Part shown: in pieces, positions 1 to 10,822 of the stretch
How the letters are laid out: every line of letters begins with the position of its first letter
Numbering within the stretch: position 1 is the stretch's first letter
Position numbers and translations under genes: made by a program
Assembly (NCBI GenBank): GCA_036346205.1
Contig: JARFJB010000408.1
Span: forward strand, 1,617,501 to 1,681,500
Direction: 5' to 3'
Origin: Vesta saturnalis
Lineage: Eukaryota > Arthropoda > Insecta > Coleoptera > Lampyridae
Length of the DNA: 64,000 nucleotides
Notes under the pieces: generated by a model
Seen by the model: the letters and a program-made list of their open reading frames with translations, nothing else
What the model was told of the DNA's origin: nothing
Database searches by the model: none

Positions 1-2840
1 AACAAAATCAAATGTCAAATAAAAACAGAATACCTTTAAAAAATGAGCATTGGAAAAGAAGCAAATGTTAAAATCTTTAAAGTAGTTCAAAGTAGTTTAA
101 AGTAGTACTATATAAGCACCTTTCTAGACCATTAGGTACCCCAATGTGCATATTTTATCGTTTATAATTTCGGAGTATGGTCTTGTGTAAGTAGGAGCCT
201 TAATCATTTCAATAGCTAATCATTTTATTTAAAGTTTATTTTGTTGCCTTAATACTCATGTAATTTCTATTGGAATACAATTAAACTAGTCACGCGAGAA
301 ATTTATTAGCATACCTAGGTATGGACACCATAATAAGCAAAGATGTCAAGTTGAAATTCGAAGGCTAGTGTGCTCTAGCTTCAGCAACTAGTAAGTTCAC
401 TAATGGCTACACTCATCATCAGTTCTATTTTAAATGTTTTTTTTTTATCTTCAGGCTACAAGGCACAGTCCTTCGTTTTTATCGGTTTACTATTCAATGT
501 TTCGAACTACCATTATGATTAATAAAAACATTAGTATAAAATGAATAGAAAAATTAATCGCTTTTATAAAGAGGCAAAATGTTGTAATCTTGCAGAGAAA
601 GCCTCAAATTCTGGCAAATAACGCACTTAAAAAATACGTTGATTAGGCAGATGGATGATTATCGATATTGAATGTGCCCTGTGCTAAATGTCAATGTTGA
701 AAGCGCGTGATTAACGTTTACCGTTTTCCCTGTAGGTAGTATTGATTATTGGTTTGCTGGGAGCCACCAAAAATGATGGCAATAAATGAGGTCAAAATGG
801 AAGCGGATATAATACATTGAAAAATTACAAATCTCCATATTTTTCTAGAATCTCATTTGATGCGACTAATTATGTGAATATTGTGAAAAAGTAGATCTAT
901 TTGAAACCACAACATATTAAACATTTTTTTGTTAATTACAAGAGTGGCAAATGTAGCATTCAGAAGGTGGGAATTCACACGATATCTTTAGTTTCCAAAC
1001 GTATTTCAACGTACTAGGGACTTTATACTAGTGACATTCTCAGACGTAATTGGGTTGCTGTTCTTGCAAATAGCGGTGGAAATGTTGATTGTTTGAAAAA
1101 ATTAGGCAGTTGAAAAAATTGTACAGTTGCAGAATCTTATGTGGAAGAATCTGCTGAGCATAGAATTAGCGTTGCAAAGAAAAAGGTTCGATGTAAATCG
1201 CTTATCGCGGAACAAATCTATATTAACTCAGCAGTTATTGAAAATCCTACACTCATTACTGAAACGATTGATTGTGAATCCATTAGTCTCGATTGAAACT
1301 TCTGACAATTTAACAAGCGCCACGCCTTGCACAAGACTTATAAAGGAAACGAATGCTTGTGAATCCTTTACATATGAGAAAAAAATAGCACCACTCACAA
1401 TGAAGTTATAAAGGGGAATGGAACAGCAGAAAGCTTCTTTTCATCTCTTTGACTGCTTGAATAATACACTAATCCTTAATTATTGGTATAGGAAGTAGTA
1501 TTCAATTTGTTCCTTATTTATCCAGTTCACTTAATAAAATTTGTATTATTTATTAATTCGTAATTTGGATGGTGGCCACTTTGGCAAAAGCTTTTAAATG
1601 ACATATTATACAGCTGTTGTAATAACTTACTGCATGGTAAAAAATTTACAATACTTTTATGTCATTTTGACCTACTAATTTGTCATTTTAAAATACAATA
1701 CGGTTGTCATCTACGTAACATGCGAACTTTTCTGCTTGTTAAGGACCCCCTTACTTTCCGAAACCGATAAATGTAAACAATTTACATTGTCTAAAACGAT
1801 AAAATAACTTACTCATTAGTAAATGAAAATCTATGTAATGGGAATATTCCAGTGTAAATAAAAAGTAAATCATAACAAACATTATATAGTCATTGTTATG
1901 AATTATTGTTATCAATACTAATATTTGTCTTTAAGTATAAGAAATTTAATGTGGTAAAACAATTTTGATAAACTCAAAATTATGTAAATTATATCACGTT
2001 TTCAGTTCATTCTGCATTTTTTGTATCTCGCATTTTCTCAAGCAACTTCGTGATTTGGTTTTGTTTACGGTTATTTATTTCACAATTTAAGATTTGCATA
2101 ATTTTATGCGGTTGTTCTTATTACAATTTCATTGGTGATTATATTCTCACTTCAGATAAAAAATAGATTTATAGAAGTACTGCATTCCAATCGCTATTTT
2201 AGTAAAGAATTTCATTTCTTTGAAAACATAAAAATTAAAAACAAATATTTGAGAATTAAAATATATATCTTTTAGATTTCTAATCGTACATTATTATGAA
2301 AATGCAAACTTTCATTAACATCACTTATAATAAGATACTAATCTTTTGGGTACCTAATTGTGTATTTTTTTATTAATCTGTAGAGATTTAAACGTTTCGA
2401 TGAAAATCATAGATTAATAGATTAAATATTATTACAAGTATAAGTTTTCTTTTTCTTGCAGAAACGTAGCTTTAATACTAGGCGTAAAGAACATAATTAT
2501 GAGAGATTGAATAACCATAGATGTCTGCCGTAGCTGACTTAATTTAGATCATAACATTCAATATGATAATAAGATTATTTTATCAAGGCAAACTTGTTAT
2601 TACGTTCGTCTATAACGAGAAGGTATTGAAATATATGAACACCCTAATAACTTAAACACACAGGAAGAAAATGACAGATTAAATGTTTGGAACCTTACGA
2701 TTAAAAAGGCATAAAATGGTATGCCTTAATTTTATTTTTTAACTGTTGGTGGTTTTTTTGTGTTTTTCCTAGACCCCCAAGCATACCAATTATGTATTTA
2801 AAATTATCACACCATTACATTGATTTACTACATACAATTT
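1..2840. other. AT-rich DNA without a recognisable gene
   Basis: This stretch is AT-rich with short poly-A and poly-T runs. The longest reading frame, 1,127-1,411 on the plus strand (94 codons), has no motif I recognise, and a second frame is open over part of the same DNA, so I do not call it a gene. No inverted ends, tRNA-like boxes or tandem repeats stand out. It may be decayed transposon DNA. Confidence 0.6.
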
Positions 2841-3257
2841 GCCGTTAATATTTAAGAACCGTATACCCGCTATACAATGACAAAAATACACTGTGTTCAA
2901 GATATGGATTCTCACAATGGAAATCTCAGAAATGATAATAGATACAACTCCGGTTAAATGGGAAAAAATTGTGTAATTAGCAGACCAATACAATGACAAA
3001 AAAGTCCATGGTGTGATTTTTTGTTTTTGAGATATTTGAAAAAAATGTAATTTTTGAAATTTCTATATAATTTTTTTCCAGTGTTATAAATTCTAGTGCA
3101 AAAATAAAAACACTTCTTCATGGCAACTTGTTACGGGCTTTAACACGGTATATGTAGTCATTAAATCGACCGTATCCTATTTTTATAGTCATCATCAACC
3201 TATTTTTTTTAAATACGGTCCTGATACTTTGAAAACTGATTTTGAAAGGTGTAACGA
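2841..3257 (+). repeat. Dispersed 0.4-kb repeat, copy 1
   Basis: About 420 bp here match the reverse complement of 13,556-13,992 along nearly their whole length, with an identity I estimate by eye at near 78%. Shared blocks include GCCGTTAATATTTAAG at the left end, GATACAACTCCGGTTAA in the middle and GGCAACTTGTTACGGGC towards the right. No long shared frame is evident, so it may be a non-coding part of a transposon. The family is not recognised. Confidence 0.75.
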
Positions 3258-3568
3258 TTTAATTACAACTAATTCATTGGTTATTGGTTATTTTATAAAC
3301 TTATAACAATATTTTAGCTTTTTTCCGTCTTCCTCATACTCGCATGTTGTGTCGTACGAGGCAATGGAATTTTAAGCGACCGGAATTTTGGAAAACACGC
3401 TAAAAATATTGCAATTTCGTCTGGGAAATCCGCCATGAGCATTTGTGTTTTTGGAAATTTTCCAATCGAACAAGGTCAAGTTCTTCTGTATTATAAGTGT
3501 TTTGTAACTGTGGTTTCCTATTAGTGGAGTTGATCGGCCTATTTCCACAGTTTTTGCTTTTGAAGCGC

Positions 3569-3603
3569 GACGTTTCGGAAGCGGACTCTGCTTTCGTCAT
3601 CAG
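3569..3603 (-). ncRNA. Hammerhead-ribozyme-like motif in PLE 1 tail
   Basis: The minus strand reads CTGATGA, one extra base, a stem (GAAAGC with GCTTCC, one mismatch) closed by a short loop, then GAAAC followed at once by GTC. This is the order of a hammerhead core: CUGAUGA, helix II, GAAA, cleavage triplet. Helix III is reduced to the palindrome ACGT, which could pair only weakly in one molecule or between two. PLE families are known to carry hammerhead motifs. The extra base after CUGAUGA is not canonical, and helix I is poor, so activity is doubtful. Confidence 0.42.
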
Positions 3604-3656
3604 GCTTAGTCCTGAGAAGGACTGTTTTCGCACTTAAGTCGAATTCATATGTTATA

Positions 3657-3687
3657 CTGGGTTCCCCATAATAGACTACCCATTTTA
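3657..3687 (+). repeat. Left terminal inverted repeat of the DD41D mariner
   Basis: Begins CTGGGTTCCCCATAATAG after the target TA. It pairs with 5,093-5,123 at 29 of 31 positions. Confidence 0.93.
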
Positions 3688-3921
3688 TTTTATTAATAAA
3701 TTCCCTACGAGATAACTAAATAAGTTGTTCTCTGTGGGCTTATCTTCTGTAGTCTTTGGGATTTAAGTTAATTATTAAACAGGTAGGCGCCTGTCACAAA
3801 TAATTTGTAAATTAATAATTTCGTGTAACGTCAGTTTACTACGAGAAGTTTGTTAGTTTTCATCAATAATTATTTAATTTTTTTGCTTTGAGACATTATT
3901 TCAACATCCGTTTGAACTTTC

Positions 3922-5007
3922 ATGGATTACTCAGTCCAACAACGTGTGTTTTGTGTAGAAACTTACATAAGAAGCAATTCGATAGAAGAAGTTAGGCGTG
4001 TATTCCGGCGTCAGTTTAATTACAACAATAGGGGTCACGCGCCAAATCGTAAAACTGTTAAGTTATGGGTTCGTCATTGGCGTGAAAATGGTTCTGTACA
4101 AAATTTGAAGAAGCCTGGACGTCGAAGAACAGTTCGTACACCAGAAAATATTGAAAGAGTTAGAATTGCGTTTACGAGAAGTCCTAAAAGGTCTGCTAAT
4201 CGACAAACCATTATCCTAGGAATATCAAAGGGAAGCTTAGATCGAATTCTTCAAAGGGATTTAAAATTTCATCCCTATAAATACCAAATGGCACAATACC
4301 TTAGCAATCAAGATAAAGAAGCAAGGTTAGCATTTTGTCAAGAATTTTTGGATTTACATCAAGGAGCAATTCACAGTCTCCTAATGAGCGACGAAGCAAA
4401 TTTTTATTAGAACGGCATGGTTAATAAACAGAATTTTAGATACTGGTCAAATGAAAATACTCGTGAAATCTTTACACAGAACCTCCATAATCCAAAAGTT
4501 GTTGTGTGGTGTGGAGTAGGATCTTTTGGTATTATTGGTCCATATTTTTTTGAGGATGAAAATAACCGCGCTGTAACAGTAACACCCGAGCGCTACGTAA
4601 ACATGCTAGAGACATTCCTCATTCCAGAATTAAATAGACGAGGATTACTAAACAATGCCTTACTATTCCAACAAGATGGGGCAACAGCTCATACCGCCAG
4701 AAACTCAATGAGTGTTCCGCGAGAAATGTTTAATGGCCGACTCATTTCTCGATTCGGAGATTTGCCTTGGCCTTCGAGGTCCCCCGACTTAACGGCACCC
4801 GATTCTTTCCTGTGGGGATATTTAAAAGCCAAAGTGTTTGCGAGTCGTCCAGGTTCAATCGAGGAACTCAAAGTCAAAATTCGTGAAGGAGTTGAAGGAA
4901 TAGACGAAGGTTTGCTACGCCGTGTAATGAACCACTTTTTATCTAATATTGAGAAATGTGTTGAAGTTGGTGGAAGTCATTTAGAAGACGTGGTTTTTAA
5001 AAGTTAG
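3922..5007 (+). pseudogene. Mariner transposase (DD41D), one internal stop
   Basis: The frame spans 361 codons with one TAG at 4,408-4,410; both halves are in the same frame. The N-terminal half has the insect-type helix-turn-helix DNA-binding region (VRRVFRRQF about residue 25, then a second HTH after the basic KKPGRRR linker). The catalytic half shows the three metal-binding aspartates: SDEANF just before the stop, FQQDGATAHTA, and SPDLTAPDSFLWG. Forty-one residues separate the second and third aspartates, which fits the DD41D (rosa-like) group and not classical DD34D mariner. The transposase would cut and rejoin its own inverted ends in the nucleus. Apart from the stop I see no frameshift. 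Start chosen at the ATG that precedes the HTH. Confidence 0.9.
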
Positions 5008-5092
5008 AATTACATTATCCAAATATTTATAAGTTATCATAAATCCCAAAGAGTTAGCTGTAATTTAAGTTTTTAAATTTTAATGCAAATAT

Positions 5093-5123
5093 TAAAATGG
5101 GTAGCCTATTATGGGGAACCCTG
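5093..5123 (-). repeat. Right terminal inverted repeat of the DD41D mariner
   Basis: The reverse complement begins CAGGGTTCCCCATAATAG and matches the left end except at the second base and one inner base. It is followed by the target TA at 5,124-5,125. Confidence 0.93.
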
Positions 5124-5142
5124 TATATAATTTTTTCCCAAG

Positions 5143-5225
5143 AACTTGACTACTCTCAGATTCTAAGTTGGTACATTTCACTTAGTGGTCTGACACTTTT
5201 ACCGCTGAGCCACTGAGTAATCCAA
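5143..5225 (-). other. tRNA-like sequence at the end of the PLE 1 ORF
   Basis: The minus strand contains TGGCTCAGCGGT (plus 5,201-5,212), a good RNA polymerase III A box, followed by a weakened B box. The related copy near 57.7 kb keeps a better pair, TGGCTCAGCAGG and AGTTCGAATCT, 34 bp apart. In this copy the tRNA-like DNA is read in frame as the last 20 or so codons of the PLE protein and supplies its TGA stop. It may be a captured tRNA or the head of a SINE that shares its tail with the PLE. I see no evidence of a functional tRNA. Confidence 0.5.
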
Positions 5226-6102
5226 TACATATTTTTTAGAAGTGCATTGCGCTTAAGCTCTTTGCGCATTATTGGAATCCATATGGGTTTCATTTCTACA
5301 CTAGCTTGGCTTATTGGATTTTCCGCTAGTGCGATGTATGTGCCTTCTTTGAGTTTTCGACGAGTTGTGTTCTCGTCTTTTGCCACTATCTGTATGTTAT
5401 CCCATTGGACGCGGTGGTCTTCGTTCAAGACATGTTCGGCGATTCTTCATCTTTCTTTTTCACCCTTGCGGACGTTATTCTTATGTTTCTGCGTTCTCAC
5501 TTTGAGTGGTCTACTGCTCTCTCCTATGTATGCTCTGCCGCATTCGCATGGTAGGTTGTATATACAATTATTAGAATTCTGATCTTCATTGTATGGTTTG
5601 GTTTTGGTGGGTATTCCTCTGAGCGTTCTGGTCGATTTGAAGGCAGTGCGTATCTTGTATTTGCTGCCTATCTTTCGTATTTTGTCTGAGGTACCTTGTA
5701 TATATGGTATTATCGCTGTATATTTAGCTTCTTCTTTTTCGGTTACCCTTTCCCTGTTGAGGTTAGGTGTTAGATCGGGGTAGCCATTTTCTTTGAGTGT
5801 TCTAGCGATATTTTATATTTCTTTGTTAAGGTCCTGTTGTTTTGAGCATATTGTTATTGCTCTACCGCACAAGCATTTTGCCACGCTTAACTTCACGTTT
5901 TTGTGGTGATTGGTGTTGTAGTGTAGGTACCTCCCCGTGTGGGTAGGTTTCCTGTATACACTTGTCGTGAAAGTGTTCTCATTCCTGTGTACAAGTACAT
6001 CCAGGAATTGCAGTTTTTGTTCCGACTCCAAGTTCAATATTTTATCGAGAAGCGTGCTATTAGATGGGGGATTAGCTGTGAAAAAGGTCTCAGAATAATT
6101 TT
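5156..6102 (-). pseudogene. PLE 1 protein: RT C-terminus plus GIY-YIG endonuclease
   Basis: One minus-strand frame runs from near 6,102 to 5,156 with only two internal stops (at 5,813-5,815 and near 5,430). It opens with FLDVLVHRNENTF and VYRKPTHTGRYLHY, the conserved end of a PLE reverse transcriptase. A linker follows, then YNLPCECGRAYIGESSRPLK and RTQKHKNNVRKGE, a GIY-YIG endonuclease with the cysteine pair and histidines typical of PLEs, then AEHVLNEDHRVQWD. Such proteins nick DNA and copy their RNA at the nick. The RT catalytic core (YxDD) lies upstream and is missing. The last 20 or so residues derive from tRNA-like DNA. Confidence 0.85.
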
Positions 6103-6199
6103 ACTTAAATACTACCCAAATATTTCAATTAAGAACAGGCTAATATTTTTGGGAATTTCCATTTCGTCGAATAACTCCTGAAAGAAGAACCCTCTACAG

Positions 6200-6565
6200 A
6201 TAAGTGTTTCTCCATTCTAATTTTTAATATTTCACTCAGTCATTAGAGGTCAGCTTATAAAAAATATTTATTAAATTTAGATAGGTACTTAAATTATAGT
6301 TGAGTTTCTACATTTTTCTACTTTCAACCTAATTAATTCTCAGGTCATAAAACCGAAACGGTGTTGGTATCTGCGCGCTTTATAAACTCTAGGATTTTCA
6401 TTTGCCCACTAGTGAGCATTGCTTCTGTTAAAAATTACATTAGTGGTCACCTGACTTTGTAAAGAGCCAGCGTCCTTTACCACATTTTCCTGTTATTATT
6501 AATTATTTGCTAATTGTCCCTCTTTAAACAATTATTAATATTCACAGATTTTTATCAAACAATGA
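6200..6565. other. AT-rich spacer between PLE 1 and the first LINE
   Basis: I see no coding motif or repeat. Base composition shifts sharply to GC-richer DNA near 6,566, which I take as the 5' edge of the LINE. Confidence 0.5.
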
Positions 6566-6795
6566 ATTTATATCCCCTCCGACGTTAATTTCAAAGACAT
6601 CGAAAGTTCGCCTACGCGGGAGTCCCCTCCGGACCTTCCGCCAACCCTGACCATCTCCGCCTTCCGCGGATTCGCTATAAAGCCGAGAAACGCGCTACCG
6701 AATGACTCACTTCTTGTCTAACATTCGTTCAGACAAGTCGCGAAGTAATTACAGCTAATTACGATAATTACACCGTAATTACCCAATTAACCGCG

Positions 6796-7662
6796 ATGAC
6801 AACCACGACGATGACGAAGACAACGACCAAGACGCCACACTCACCTTCACCCTCTACCTTATCCAAAGCCTCTTCATCCCCCTCATACACATCCTCCACT
6901 TCAACCGTCACCCAATCCAGATCTCGCTATTGCTTACGCAACATCCCTCAAGCAGTTACTTCCCAGAAGCAACTGTACACCATCCTCCACTCTCTCCAAC
7001 TCCCGTGAGTGAATCTACGATTCAACCACAACCACACCGCCCTTATTGAAACCTCAACTCCTATCCCTACCGATGAAGTGGAGAAATCCATTAAAGAAAC
7101 CTTTGGCACCCCATCCATTACCTTATCCCAGCTGTCCTGTCCAACCCACACCCGACCCAAACCCAAACCCCTTACCCTGTCATGCGTCATCCGCGGGGTT
7201 GACCGTGGCATTACCCCTGAGGAAATAACACAGGCCAACGACCTCCCCCATATAACCAAGGCCTTCCGTATTATTTCCAGAGCCACCAACCGTCCCACAG
7301 CCTTTGTACGTATCCTTACGCACTCCAAATCCTCGATCGAATTCCTTTTGCACAACGGTGTCTGTATGTTTGGCAGACGCTATGAGTGCGAGTCTCCACA
7401 CACACCCAACCCAGTTCCCAAGTTCTGTCCCACCTGCACCCAGGTGGGTCACCAAGCAGTAGATTGTTCTACCCAAACCCTCAAGTGCCCCACAAATCCC
7501 AAGCCTGCCCTTCCATATCCTCGCCAAAGTATAGCAACTGCGGCGGCTCCCACCCTTCTTACAGTTTCGATTGTGAGAAACGGCGGAAAATTCCATACTC
7601 TCCTCCCAGGTAGCTTCCCATTCCAAGCACTAAACAGCTTCCACCACCTCCTACGATCCTGA
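6796..7662 (+). pseudogene. LINE 1 ORF1, Gag-like protein with CCHC knuckles
   Basis: From the ATG at 6,796 a Ser/Thr-rich N-terminus leads to an in-frame TGA at 7,006-7,008, after which the same frame continues to 7,662. The first zinc knuckle, CPTCTQVGHQAVDC (CX2CX4HX4C), is in this frame near 7,425-7,470. The next knuckle-like stretch, CGGSHPSYSFDC, lies in a different frame near 7,540, so a frameshift occurred between them. ORF1 proteins of this type coat the element RNA and carry it to DNA. A spacer of about 200 bp separates it from ORF2. Dead because of the stop and the shift. Confidence 0.75.
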
Positions 7663-7863
7663 CGACAAGAGCCAAGAGCATTTTCTCAGGAACAACACCT
7701 TCCTGAGAGCCCTTGTAGCCAGGGAGTTCTTAGACAGGCGTGTGTACTGCAGTTGGAGCGGCACGAAAGTCGGTTTTAGCACTCCCTACTACCGACAGGA
7801 GTAAATTCCCACTTCATTTCCATTCTTTCATCCCCTAACTTCCCCTCATTACTTCCCTTCGCA

Positions 7864-10575
7864 ATGACCCTAACGGTAGGAACTGTTTACGCGGGTGGCA
7901 TTCGACGAAAACGCCACCTGATCAAACACTTACTCGACACTGACCACATACAAATACTAGCCATAACAGAAACAAAATTATCCAACATAAGCCATTACAA
8001 TACCTACCTGCGTAACAATCCCGACAGAGGCAAACGAGGTATTGCAATGCTGATTCACTCCCGACACCCATTCACTCCCTACACCTTACCGCCGCACCTT
8101 CAACACATAGAGTGTGTAGCTGCAACGGTACACCTTCCCTCATCCGCTGTAATAGTATTTTGCTTTCATAACCTACCCGGCCATAACACCCGTTCCTCTC
8201 CGCTACTACAATATTTAGCCAACATCCCAATTCAGTACTACTAGGAGACTTAACAACAACAATTTGGAGACACGACGGACAATGCAAACGGACAAATACT
8301 AACGAACGAACTACTAAGACTACCAATATTACGAATTAGGAATATTCACCCCACATTTATTAGACACAACGGCTACTACATACCACATAATATGCTCCGA
8401 ACAAATAACACAGTATTTTGATGACAACTGCCACCTCGGCACAACAATAACGTCAGACCACTTTCCCTTACTAGTCAAAACATCGCTAGGCCCCGCACTT
8501 CCCCCAAATTAAACAACAATCACACGCAAAAACTTTCAAAACGCTGATTTGAATGTGTTCAATGAACACATCTCCAAAAGCCTCCCAGGTCTACCCCTTA
8601 ACACTACAGACGACAAAGACAGAGCAGTACTAGGACTGACCCAATTTATCTCCGACGCTGCCAACGCAGCTATCCCGACAGAAGTAATACACATTACCCG
8701 GAAACCACTTCCACCCCGCATCGTTCCCTGATCAAGGAAAAATGACGGATATACCGACGATTTCTAAAGACCGGAGACCCAGCACTAAAAACCGAATATA
8801 ACAGACTAAGCGCAATAATCGGGCTAGAGACAAGCAAATACACCCAGAAAAATTGGATAAAAGAAACAGCCAAACTAGACTACCGCGAAGTCCCAAATTC
8901 TGGCACAAATTCAAAATCATAACGAAACAAAAAATCAAATCAAAATGCTGCCTAGTCAATCCTCAAGGTACCCTCGAAGTTTCCGACCAGGAGAAGGGCG
9001 ACCTGTTCGGCCTTCACCTGCAATCCGTCCTCACTACCCCCGACGATCCATCGTTTGACAACGATTTCAATGCTCGGTTCGAACAGAACCTTGAGGCTTT
9101 CCAAATCCTAAACCAAAACCAGAGATCGCACGTACTAACCGACAACGACCCCTTCCTTAGACCCATTTCACCCGATCAAATACTACAGACTCTTAAACAA
9201 GGGAAAAATTCCGCTCCAGGACAAGACGGACTTAACCGATTAATGCTCAAAAACTTAACACCCAACGCCATTAGGCTGTTATCCCAAACATACAACAGAT
9301 GCCTTGCCCTATCCTATTTCCCGACGGAATGGAAGTCCGCTTCCACCGTCATGCTACCCAAACCTAGATCCGACCCTTTCCAACCCTCATCCTATAGACC
9401 AATTTCCCTTTTAAGTTGTATGGGCAAATGTCTAGAGACCATCCTGTCCCAAAGGCTAAGAGAACATCTCGAAGCCAACGACATCGTATCAAACAGCCAA
9501 TTCGGCTTTAGACCGAACCGATCTTGCCACGACCCCCTAGTAAAACTCTATACAGAATCCTCCAAAGCACTGAACCACGGTGACTGTTGCCTCGCGGTTT
9601 TCCTCGACATCAAAAAGCCTTTGACAAGGTATGGCACGCAGAACTAGTAAATACACCACGACAGTTAGGCTTCCCGACCGCATTCGTCCTACTCCTTCTC
9701 TCATATCTGACAGGAAGATGTGTGATGGTATGAGTAGGCTCCTCCACTTCCCCAACTCTTAATCCCACTGCCGGAGTTCCGCAAGGATCGGCCCTGGCAC
9801 CTATACTATATACCATCTATGCATACGACATTCCCCAAAGCACCAACCCCAACATAACAGTATCACAATTTGCCGACGACACTGCTCTCTAGGCGGCCAG
9901 TAGGGACAGTAGCGGGGCAAACAGACTAATAACCCAGCAACATACACACTCCTCCAACTGGGCTAACCGGTGAAGACTAACAATAAACCCAAACAAAACA
10001 TCCCAATTTATCCAACTTCGACAGACAAACCTTCAACAACATCAACTTCACCCTACGCGGACGAAGACTACTACTACAAGACACCATCGTATACCTCGGT
10101 ATCACATTCTCCCGGACCCTACACTGGCAATCCGACGTTAGCGGCGCTCTCAATAAGATACGCAGCCGCGCATCACTATTGAAGGAAACGTCAGAGGCTT
10201 CACCCCAAAATCCTACAACACAGGTACAAAACTTACATTCGACCGATACTCGACTACCGAGATCCCATTGTACGCAAGCCTAAAAACTAACCAACTCCAA
10301 TCCATCGCCTCCTGCGAAAGGACAATACTACGCTCCATACACAAACCACACTTCAGACATCCAAACGAACTAACCATACAACACGCCAACATTCAACTAA
10401 TAACCGACAGAAAAATAACACTACAGACCAAACACACAAACCGCAGGACAAACGGTGACACGATCCCAACCAAACAAATTTTACAAATTCCATTTTCCAA
10501 CAAACCTAGAACTACCACGAAAACCCAAAACCAAATTCAAACACCTCCCAGTACTCCTACTTCAAGGATCAGATA
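7864..10575 (+). pseudogene. LINE 1 ORF2, endonuclease and reverse transcriptase
   Basis: 7,864-8,244 encodes the start of an APE-type endonuclease (ITETKLSNISHYNTYL, GIAMLIHSRHPF). Several frameshifts follow; NANGQILTNELL and PTFIRHNG can be read near 8,280-8,370. 8,853-9,647 is the best preserved part, the fingers and palm of the RT, with SAPGQDGL, SSYRPISLLSCMGKCLE, SQFGFRPNRSC and AVFLDIK. A shift at about 9,615 moves AFDKVWHAELV into another frame, then GVPQGSALAPILYTIYAYD and the catalytic FADD at about 9,870 follow. Downstream, LTINPNKT is the usual post-palm motif. It would have nicked target DNA and reverse transcribed the element RNA. Too many shifts for function. Confidence 0.8.
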
Positions 10576-10746
10576 ACCTACCAGAGGAGTTCGAAGAGTT
10601 CCTCGACAATACACCCTACATCCTTAGATAAAACCAAAACCAATCCTGGCGAGTGAACGATGACGACCGCCGCAACGAAAACGGACAATTCTATCCATCC
10701 AATAGTGCTACCCACTACACATCCAATATATACACTTTACACTTTA

Positions 10747-10751
<5 letters not shown>

Positions 10752-10817
<66 letters not shown>
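10752..10817. repeat. TA dinucleotide microsatellite
   Basis: Uninterrupted TA repeat of about 66 bp directly after the LINE 1 3' region. Confidence 0.95.

Positions 10818-10822
<5 letters not shown>

Larger units (their letters stand above)
3657..5123 (+). mobile_element. DD41D-type Tc1/mariner element, full length
   Basis: A 1,467-bp element has 31-bp terminal inverted repeats that differ at two positions, and a TA dinucleotide lies on both sides (3,655-3,656 and 5,124-5,125), the standard mariner target duplication. It holds one transposase frame (3,922-5,007) broken by a single nonsense codon. It sits inside the tail of PLE 1, so it is younger than that element. The near-perfect ends and almost open frame suggest recent mobility in this lineage. 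Confidence 0.93.
3525..6102 (-). mobile_element. Penelope-like element 1 (5'-truncated, tail split by a mariner)
   Basis: Reading on the minus strand, the element has the end of a reverse transcriptase, a GIY-YIG endonuclease (5,156-6,102), a tRNA-like stretch (about 5,143-5,225), and a tail that resumes at 3,656 on the far side of a mariner insertion and carries a hammerhead-like motif (3,569-3,603). The upstream RT core is absent, as is usual for 5'-truncated retroelements. A second copy of the tail at 57,578-57,787 lacks the mariner and shows the uninterrupted arrangement. The exact 3' end is uncertain; homology with the second copy stops near 3,525, but the tail may continue towards 3,400. 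Confidence 0.8.
6566..10746 (+). mobile_element. Jockey-type non-LTR retrotransposon (LINE 1)
   Basis: A GC-richer block than its surroundings, with strong use of C on the plus strand, contains a 5' leader, a Gag-like ORF1 and an ORF2 with endonuclease and reverse transcriptase, all degraded. The 3' side runs into a TA dinucleotide tract at 10,752. No target duplication was found. The ORF order (CCHC Gag, then endonuclease-RT, no RNase H recognised) and motif style fit the jockey group; I cannot fix the clade without an alignment. Confidence 0.8.

Noticed and set aside
1127..1411. Plus-strand ORF of 94 codons
   Set aside because: No recognised motif, average AT-rich composition, and no supporting context.
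6948..7626. Minus-strand ORFs of 135 and 148 codons
   Set aside because: They overlap LINE 1 ORF1 antisense and carry no motif; they are shadows of C-rich coding DNA.
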